Positions 6,955-12,626 of a stretch of 14,838 nt of DNA are shown here, in pieces. This DNA comes from an uncultured Brevibacterium sp. Lineage in GTDB: Bacteria > Actinomycetota > Actinomycetes > Actinomycetales > Brevibacteriaceae. Both the position numbers and the translations under genes were made by a program. Each line of letters begins with the position of its first letter. Position 1 is the first letter of the stretch. Under the pieces are notes generated by a model. That model saw only the letters and a list, made by a program, of their open reading frames with translations, was not told the DNA's origin and ran no database searches. The stretch is from positions 1 to 14,838 of the forward strand of contig CABTZC010000017.1 in assembly GCA_902489185.1 (NCBI GenBank), in the 5' to 3' direction.

Positions 6955-8058
6955 GTGCCCACGACAGTTAAAGGCGTTGTTGCAAAAGCTAAAGGACAAC
7001 CGGTCGAACTCGTAGACATTGTGATTCCGGACCCGGGACCGGGTGAAGTCGTGGTCGACGTGAAGTCGTGCGGCGTGTGTCACACGGACTTTCACTACCG
7101 CGAAGGCGGGATCGGGGATAACTACCCGTACCTGCTTGGCCACGAGTCTGCCGGAGTCGTTTCTGAAGTGGGCGAAGGTGTCACAAATGTGGAACCGGGC
7201 GATTTCGTCGTTCTCAATTGGCGCGCGATCTGTGGGGAGTGCCGGGCGTGCAAACGAGGCGAACCATGGTACTGCTTCGACACCCACAACGCGACACAAA
7301 AGATGACCCTCACCGACGGGACCGAACTTGAAGCGGCTCTGGGGATCGGTAGCTTCGCAGACAAAACTTTGGTGGCTGCTGGCCAGTGCACCAAGGTCGA
7401 AGAAACGGATCCGGCAGTCGCTGGCCTCCTGGGGTGTGGCGTCATGGCCGGGCTTGGAGCTGCCATCAACACCGGTAATGTCACTCGTGGTAAATCGGTC
7501 GCAGTGATCGGTTGCGGTGGAGTGGGTGCAGCTGCTGTTGCTGGTTCACGATTGGCGGGCGCCTCCCCCATCATCGCGATCGATTTTGACGACCGGAAAC
7601 TCCAGTGGGCAACAGACTTAGGCGCCACGCACACGATCAACTCGCGCGACCTCGGCGAAGACGACATAGTCACAGCCGTCCAAGAACTCACGGGCGGATT
7701 TGGTGCAGACGTTGTCATCGACGCAGTTGGGCTGCCAGAAACCTGGCGGCAGGCCTTCTACGCCCGCGACCTAGCCGGCACCGTGGTCCTGGTGGGGGTT
7801 CCTACCCCTGAAATGGAACTGACCGTACCGCTACTCGACGTCTTTGGCCGCGGCGGCTCACTGAAGTCCAGTTGGTACGGCGACTGTTTACCTGAACGCG
7901 ACTTCCCCATGTTCATCGACCTGTTCAAACAAGGTCGCCTGCCACTGGACAAATTCGTCTCTGAACGCATCACGATTGACCAAGTGGAAGAAGCCTTTGC
8001 CAAAATGGGGCGCGGAGAAGTCCTACGATCGGTGGTTATCAATGACAGCACGAATTGA
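6955..8058 (+). CDS. mscR: S-(hydroxymethyl)mycothiol dehydrogenase / zinc-dependent class III-type alcohol dehydrogenase
   Basis: This 367-residue medium-chain zinc alcohol dehydrogenase has catalytic zinc ligands C42 (in CGVCHTD), H63-E64 (GHE) and C161 (GCGVMAG). The structural zinc ligands are C93, C96, C99 and C107. The NAD-binding loop is GCGGVG (186-191), with D210 selecting NAD. Overall likeness is to the mycothiol-dependent formaldehyde dehydrogenase of actinobacteria, which oxidises S-hydroxymethylmycothiol (formaldehyde adduct) and can reduce S-nitrosomycothiol. The start is GTG at 6955 with AGGAG 5 bases upstream; a -10-like TAGACT lies at 6911-6916. The gene overlaps the following metallo-beta-lactamase-fold gene, the same pairing as Rv2259-Rv2260 in M. 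tuberculosis. A plain alcohol dehydrogenase is the alternative. Confidence 0.87.
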   Translation: MPTTVKGVVAKAKGQPVELVDIVIPDPGPGEVVVDVKSCGVCHTDFHYREGGIGDNYPYLLGHESAGVVSEVGEGVTNVEPGDFVVLNWRAICGECRACKRGEPWYCFDTHNATQKMTLTDGTELEAALGIGSFADKTLVAAGQCTKVEETDPAVAGLLGCGVMAGLGAAINTGNVTRGKSVAVIGCGGVGAAAVAGSRLAGASPIIAIDFDDRKLQWATDLGATHTINSRDLGEDDIVTAVQELTGGFGADVVIDAVGLPETWRQAFYARDLAGTVVLVGVPTPEMELTVPLLDVFGRGGSLKSSWYGDCLPERDFPMFIDLFKQGRLPLDKFVSERITIDQVEEAFAKMGRGEVLRSVVINDSTN

Positions 8059-8755
8059 ACGACTCATCACGTCCGGCACATTCTCGCTTGATGGCGGAAC
8101 ATGGGACGTGGACAACAATGTGTGGATTGTAGGAGATGACGCCGAGGTCGTTGTGGTTGACCCTGCCCACGACCCTGAACGCGTGTCAGATCAGGTGGGA
8201 ACCCGTTTTTGTGAACGTATCCTTCTCACGCATGGCCATGACGACCATATCCGTTACGCACTTGAAACAAAGGATGCGTTGGGTGGTATCCCTGTGTGTC
8301 TCAGCACAGAAGACTCCATGCTGTGGGACGCTGTCTTCCCCGACGTTGAGCCCGACGAAAACGTCTCCAGTGGAAACACGTTCAGCATTGCTGGACTGAC
8401 GTTAAAAGCCCTGCACACCCCGGGGCACTCCCCCGGTTCCACATGCTTTTTCATCGAAAGCGGACTCACGCTCGCCCAGTTGCCAAACGACCTCGGGCCG
8501 GCTGTAGACCAACTTCGCAATGCGCTAGGTGAGAACGCCAGCGTTCCGGTTCTACTGTCCGGCGACACGCTGTTCGCAGGTGGCCCGGGAGCTACGGGAC
8601 GTTCTTATTCGTCCTTTGACACCATCATTGATTCGATTCGTTCAACGCTGTTTGAACTCCCGGACTCGACGGTGGTTCTCACAGGTCACGGCGATGCCAC
8701 CACAATTGGCACCGAACGCCCTCACCTGAACGAATGGATCGCCCGCGGGCACTAA
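8042..8755 (+). CDS. Metallo-beta-lactamase-fold hydrolase linked to mycothiol-dependent formaldehyde detoxification
   Basis: The protein has 237 residues. The glyoxalase II-like metal site is complete: HGHDDH (64-69, pattern HxHxDH), H129 (HTPGHSPGS), D175 (SGDTLF) and H216 (TGHGD). The start is taken as ATG 8042, overlapping the dehydrogenase by 17 bases, with GGTGG (8031-8035) upstream. A longer reading frame exists but its extension lies entirely inside the dehydrogenase gene and matches no family feature. The context suggests hydrolysis of an S-acyl (S-formyl) mycothiol thioester, in analogy with S-formylglutathione hydrolase and glyoxalase II; this is inference. Between H129 and D175 there are about 30 more residues than in compact glyoxalase II-like proteins, including a probable helix (AVDQLRNALGENA). 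Confidence 0.87.
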   Translation: MTARIERLITSGTFSLDGGTWDVDNNVWIVGDDAEVVVVDPAHDPERVSDQVGTRFCERILLTHGHDDHIRYALETKDALGGIPVCLSTEDSMLWDAVFPDVEPDENVSSGNTFSIAGLTLKALHTPGHSPGSTCFFIESGLTLAQLPNDLGPAVDQLRNALGENASVPVLLSGDTLFAGGPGATGRSYSSFDTIIDSIRSTLFELPDSTVVLTGHGDATTIGTERPHLNEWIARGH

Positions 8756-8806
8756 ACTCCACTAAACTGTCTGTACCAACCGTCATCAACAAGGGAGTAA
8801 GCGTCC

Positions 8807-10435
8807 GTGGTTGACCAGTACCCCATCCTCACTGTCCTTCCGCCCGTCATCGCGATTATCAGTGCGATCGTTACGCGTCGGGTGGTTCTAAGTCTCGGGT
8901 TGGGTGTGGTTCTCGCAGCTCTGCTCGTTGAAAACTTCAACCCCTTGGGAACACTTTCCCAAATTTGGTCAGCGTTTTCCGTGATCTTTTGGGATTCGGA
9001 AGCAGGGCGCGTCAACACCGACCAGGTGTTCAATCTGATCTTCCTGGTGATTCTGGGCGTCATTACCGCGCTTGTGCTCATGGCCGGAGGAACAGAAGCG
9101 TTTTCCGATTGGGCCGTTAAACACATCAAGTCGCGCCGCGGGGCTAAACTGCTCGCAGCGTTCTTAGGAATAGCCATCTTCATTGACGACTATTTCAACG
9201 CCCTCGCAGTCGGACAGGTAGCCCGCCCGGTGTCTGACCGGTTCAAGGTTTCGCGCGCAAAGCTCGCTTACATCATCGACTCAACTGCGGCACCTGTTTC
9301 GGTTCTTGCACCGTTTTCCAGTTGGGGAGCGTCGATTATTGGTCTCATGGCCCCCATCATTGCAGCGGCCGCAGTAGCACCTAATGGTGTTATGGGTTTC
9401 TTAGGCGCAGCAGCTGCCAACTACTACGCGATCGGTGCGGTCGTCGCGGTCTTTTTGGTCATCGTTTTCAGCCTGGAGGCCGGACCCATGCGACGTGAAG
9501 AGCGCAGGGCTCTAGCGGAAGGCGAAATGTTCGCAAAAGACGCCGAGATCCCCGGTGAGCTTTCCGAAGATCTCCCCGTCTACCGCCCCGGTGCGCTCCG
9601 CTCCTTGATTGTTCCATTTGTGTTCCTGGTGGTTGGCGTCATTGGCGCCATGTTCGTCACCGGGTACATGGAAAGCGGAAGCGCCAACCCCATGGATATG
9701 CTCGCGTCAACCTTGGTGCCTAACTCGCTTCTCTACGGAGGGATCGCCGGGCTCGTCGCCGCCGCGTTTTACTACTTCCGTTATACAAGCAGCCACTCTA
9801 AGTTCAACGCTGGCACACTGTTTAAAGGTGTTGCAGAAGGCACCAAGTCCATGCTTCCAGCCATCTATATTCTTTTGCTCGCGTGGATGCTAGGAACTGT
9901 CGTTGAAGCGTTGGGAACAGGCGAATACTTGGGTGGACTCGTTGAAAACGCAGGTATCCCAACCCAGTGGCTGGTCCCTCTGATGTTCGTTGTCGCGGCC
10001 GCAATGGCGTTTGCCACTGGAACGTCGTGGGGTTCGTTTGGTCTGTTGATCCCGCTGGCCGGTGACATCCTGCTGGCGGTCGGCGCGACCGACATGGTGA
10101 TCCCCGCCTTGGGCGCAGTCCTTGCCGGTGCCGTCATGGGAGATCACTGCTCACCGATTTCTGACACCACCATCTTGTCGTCTACTGGTGCAGGATGCGA
10201 AGTCGTCACTCACGTGCAAACACAGCTTCCATATGCTTTGGCTACCGCCGTGGCAGCCCTGATTGGGTACGTCGCCGTAGCGCTCACTCACCAAGTATGG
10301 GTCGGTATGATCGTCACGCTCGTGGTTCTCATCGGCCTGATCCTCGCTGGCGTGTGGCGCTGGACGCGTTTGGAGAAGATCCACGGCTTCGAGCTTGATG
10401 ACGAGCCTATGGCTTCCGAAGCGAGCAAGGCATAG
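8807..10435 (+). CDS. NhaC-family Na+/H+ antiporter-like transporter
   Basis: The protein has 542 residues and roughly a dozen hydrophobic spans. The conserved family blocks are FIDDYFNALAVGQ (125-137), DSTAAPVSVLAPFSSWGA (158-175), FATGTSWGSFGLL (402-414) and GDHCSPISDTTILSS (445-459). The acidic and polar residues in these are typical of NhaC-type carriers. Members exchange sodium for protons, or couple sodium to organic acids or amino acids (MleN-type), so the exact substrate is open. A hydrophilic loop (about 227-265) separates the two halves. The start is GTG 8807 with AAGGGAG at 8791-8797. It is 51 bases from the hydrolase gene and 21 bases before the next gene, so it probably heads a two-gene operon or continues a longer one. 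Confidence 0.87.
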   Translation: MVDQYPILTVLPPVIAIISAIVTRRVVLSLGLGVVLAALLVENFNPLGTLSQIWSAFSVIFWDSEAGRVNTDQVFNLIFLVILGVITALVLMAGGTEAFSDWAVKHIKSRRGAKLLAAFLGIAIFIDDYFNALAVGQVARPVSDRFKVSRAKLAYIIDSTAAPVSVLAPFSSWGASIIGLMAPIIAAAAVAPNGVMGFLGAAAANYYAIGAVVAVFLVIVFSLEAGPMRREERRALAEGEMFAKDAEIPGELSEDLPVYRPGALRSLIVPFVFLVVGVIGAMFVTGYMESGSANPMDMLASTLVPNSLLYGGIAGLVAAAFYYFRYTSSHSKFNAGTLFKGVAEGTKSMLPAIYILLLAWMLGTVVEALGTGEYLGGLVENAGIPTQWLVPLMFVVAAAMAFATGTSWGSFGLLIPLAGDILLAVGATDMVIPALGAVLAGAVMGDHCSPISDTTILSSTGAGCEVVTHVQTQLPYALATAVAALIGYVAVALTHQVWVGMIVTLVVLIGLILAGVWRWTRLEKIHGFELDDEPMASEASKA

Positions 10436-10456
10436 TTTCACGTAAAGGATCTGTGT

Positions 10457-11356
10457 ATGACAGCGTGCTCAGACTTTTTTGATGAGCCTCTTCCCGGGAC
10501 TGCTCTAGAGGCCACCCGCTGGGTGTGTGTGGAGTTCAGTCATGGCTGGGGCCACGATGCCTTGGACGGCTTTGCCTTGGGCGATGACTTAGCTGCGCGC
10601 ATCAAAGCCCACATGAACACGCACAACGCGCGGTTCCAGTTCATTCGCGAACCTGGCCGAGACGGTCAAGACTCGGGCGGCCACCGCGTCCTGATTGCGG
10701 AGTCTGCACCGGGCCACGAGGCCATGTACACCACCACTATCGGTAGCGTTTCGGACCTTCTGTCCTTGGACGTATCCCACCCGGAAACGATTCCGGGTGC
10801 TACTGCCATCGACTCCCCCGTCGCCCTGATCTGTACGCATGGCAAACGCGACGTGTGCTGTGCGCTCAAAGGTCGGCCGGTTGCAGCGCTCCTTTCAAAG
10901 CACGTCGGCGAGTCACCGGACAGCGCAGACATGCCGGAAACCACCTCGGCCCGGGTGTGGGAAACCAGCCACACTGGCGGGCACCGGTTCGCGCCTGCCA
11001 TGATCGTCCTCCCGTGGGGATTCACATACGGACGGGCGGGAGCGCACGCAGCGCGTCAGATCTGGGATCTGGCGGCTGATGGTCAGGTTGAGTTGGATCT
11101 GCTGCGTGGGCGCAGCGCATTTTCCAAGCCGGGGCAGGCCGCCGAGGTGGCAGTGAGGTCCCGCTTTCACCTCACCGGGGTTGCCGATGTGGTTGCGGTG
11201 GAGAACACGAGTGAGTCGGTGTTCCGGGTCGTGTGCGCAGATGGAAGCGCCCACTCGGTTGAGGTTGTGCAGACGATCAGTGACCTGCCCGCGCGCCCTG
11301 CTACGTGCGGCAAGGGCGATAAAGAGGTCAAGGTGTTTCGCGCTACGCTGCTGTGA
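10457..11356 (+). CDS. Sucrase/ferredoxin-like (Apd1-type) [2Fe-2S] thioredoxin-like protein
   Basis: This 299-residue soluble protein belongs to the Suc_Fer-like family. The core contains CTHGKRDVCC (126-135), in which C126 and C135 form C-x8-C, and HTGGH (172-176), in which H172 and H176 form H-x3-H. In yeast Apd1 the same spacing supplies two Cys and two His ligands to a [2Fe-2S] cluster in a thioredoxin-like domain. The HRFAPAMIVLPWGFTYGR segment (176-193) is characteristic of the family. Despite the name, there is no reason to expect sucrase activity; an electron-transfer or redox role is likely. The ATG at 10457 has AAAGGA upstream and is 21 bases after the NhaC gene. A terminator-like hairpin overlaps its stop codon. 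Confidence 0.86.
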   Translation: MTACSDFFDEPLPGTALEATRWVCVEFSHGWGHDALDGFALGDDLAARIKAHMNTHNARFQFIREPGRDGQDSGGHRVLIAESAPGHEAMYTTTIGSVSDLLSLDVSHPETIPGATAIDSPVALICTHGKRDVCCALKGRPVAALLSKHVGESPDSADMPETTSARVWETSHTGGHRFAPAMIVLPWGFTYGRAGAHAARQIWDLAADGQVELDLLRGRSAFSKPGQAAEVAVRSRFHLTGVADVVAVENTSESVFRVVCADGSAHSVEVVQTISDLPARPATCGKGDKEVKVFRATLL

Positions 11357-11389
11357 CGTACATGCAATGAGATGCAGGTCACATTTTTT
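11352..11389 (+). terminator. Intrinsic-terminator-like hairpin at the end of the sucrase/ferredoxin-like gene
   Basis: TGTGAC (11352-11357) pairs with GTCACA (11378-11383), and an inner TGCA/TGCA stem (11363-11366 with 11373-11376) closes a 6-base loop. Six T residues (11384-11389) follow at once. The left arm contains the TGA stop codon of the gene. The stem is short and has an asymmetric bulge, so strength is uncertain. Confidence 0.45.
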
Positions 11390-11394
11390 CCGGG

Positions 11395-11400
11395 TAAGAT
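11395..11400 (+). promoter_or_regulatory. Leaderless promoter -10 of the baeRF-like gene
   Basis: TAAGAT lies exactly 6 bases before the ATG at 11407, with no Shine-Dalgarno between the upstream T-tract and the start codon. Transcription would begin at the start codon. The geometry is the same as at the LacI-family gene and cysS. No clear -35 is visible. Confidence 0.5.
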
Positions 11401-11406
11401 CCGTAC

Positions 11407-12492
11407 ATGGGACACAGTAGTTTTGACCAGATCGAAAAGACACACCTCGACCAGTTGGCACAAGCTACCGGACCTCGCCTCTCGGTGCTCATGCCAGTTG
11501 ACCGCACTAACCAGCAGTCACGCGAATCTTCCACGCGCCTCAAGTCGCTTCTGGGGGAAGCACAACGACAGCTTTCAGCCGCTGGGCTCGACAGCAATGC
11601 AATCGATGCGCGCTTGGAACCGTTTACGGCGCTGATTAACGACGGGCCGTTTTGGCGTAACCAAGGCGACGGTCTTGCCCTGTTTTCTGCAGACGATGTT
11701 CACTTTGTTTTCCGGGTGGGCGTTCCGTTGGATGAACTCGTCCACGTGGGTGAGCAGTTCGCATTGCGTCCGCTCGCGACCGCCTTGGCTGAGTCTTCAA
11801 AGTTCTACATCCTGGCGCTTTCACGCGCCAAAGTCCGTTTGTTTGATGCCACCCGCGATTCGGTCACGGAGTTGGATCTGGGCGACACCGTTCCGTCGTC
11901 GATGGATGACGTTGTGAGCGCAGATGAACGCCAGCGTCAGCTTCAGTCCCGGTCGGTTGGCGGTGATCGTGCCATGTTCCACGGCCACGGAGCAGGCGAC
12001 GAAGCCGACTCCGTGTTTGTCGATAAGTTTCTCAAAGCGGTGGGCCAGGGTGTTGGCGATTTTCTGGGCAAGGCCAGGTCACGTCCCATGGTTTTGGCCG
12101 CCGTAGCTGAAGCCCATCCGGCATTTAAACAATTCTGCACGTACCCCGCCCTGCAAGACGTGATGGTCAAGGGGAACCCAGACGGCCGCTCCCCCAAAGA
12201 ACTTCACGAAGCCGCATGGGAAGCACTTCTTCCCACGTTCAAGGCGCAAGACGACGCCGTGTTTGAGCGCTTCTCAGCGAAGCTCGGAACTGGTTTGAGC
12301 GCTACCCAAAGCGACAAGATTCGGGACGCAGCGGTTGAAGGGCGCGTGGACACCCTGTTTATCAACCCCACTGTGACCCAGAATGCTGACGACGTAAACG
12401 AAGCCATCCTGGCCACGCTACAAAGCTCCGGAAAACTCATCATCATGTCTGATGGGAGCGTAGACAACGTCGCTGCGTTATTCCGGTACTAA
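11407..12492 (+). CDS. baeRF family 3-like protein (bacterial relative of archaeo-eukaryotic release factor eRF1)
   Basis: This 361-residue soluble protein resembles the bacterial baeRF3 group. The N-terminal region (1-130) begins with LAQATGPRLSVLMPVDRT. The middle domain (about 131-275) contains FYILALSRAKVRLFDAT and the loop GGDRAMFHGHGAGDE (185-199). The C-terminal domain (about 276-361) contains AVEGRVDTLFINP. In eRF1-type factors the middle domain carries a GGQ loop that triggers peptidyl-tRNA hydrolysis. Here no GGQ is present; the HGHG loop (192-195) occupies the comparable segment. Function in bacteria is not established; ribosome rescue or ribosome-associated hydrolase activity is proposed for the family. 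The gene stands alone, with its own leaderless promoter. Confidence 0.75.
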   Translation: MGHSSFDQIEKTHLDQLAQATGPRLSVLMPVDRTNQQSRESSTRLKSLLGEAQRQLSAAGLDSNAIDARLEPFTALINDGPFWRNQGDGLALFSADDVHFVFRVGVPLDELVHVGEQFALRPLATALAESSKFYILALSRAKVRLFDATRDSVTELDLGDTVPSSMDDVVSADERQRQLQSRSVGGDRAMFHGHGAGDEADSVFVDKFLKAVGQGVGDFLGKARSRPMVLAAVAEAHPAFKQFCTYPALQDVMVKGNPDGRSPKELHEAAWEALLPTFKAQDDAVFERFSAKLGTGLSATQSDKIRDAAVEGRVDTLFINPTVTQNADDVNEAILATLQSSGKLIIMSDGSVDNVAALFRY

Positions 12493-12531
12493 GCCTGACA
12501 GTGAGCGGCCTGGGGACGGAGGTACGTGATC

Positions 12532-12559
12532 GTTTACCGTGGATTAAACCACGCGTAAC
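12532..12559. promoter_or_regulatory. Dyad-symmetric element upstream of the wall-anchored nucleotidase
   Basis: A 28-base symmetric element reads GTT-3-CGTGG-6-CCACG-3-AAC, with 8 of 11 base pairs matching on each side of the centre. It is not followed by T residues, so a protein-binding site is more likely than a terminator. A -10-like TAAACT follows at 12582-12587, about 40 bases before the ATG, and CTTCAC occurs twice (12563 and 12572) between them. Confidence 0.35.
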
Positions 12560-12626
12560 CATCTTCACTTCCTTCACATTTTAAACTCAGAGAGTCCTCA
12601 AAATCTCTACGAAATGAGCCTCTGAG

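Noticed and set aside
7976..8041. N-terminal extension of the metallo-beta-lactamase-fold gene by 22 codons
   Set aside because: The extension is entirely inside the dehydrogenase coding sequence in another frame; ATG 8042 has a better ribosome site and a typical N-terminus.
8750..8768. Direct repeat CACTAAACT twice, before the NhaC gene
   Set aside because: Only two short copies, the first partly coding; it might include a -10 (TAAACT) but no -35 supports a promoter.
12563..12577. PHO box upstream of the nucleotidase
   Set aside because: The two CTTCAC units are 9 bases apart, not the 11-base period of PHO-box direct repeats, and lack the GTTCAC core.
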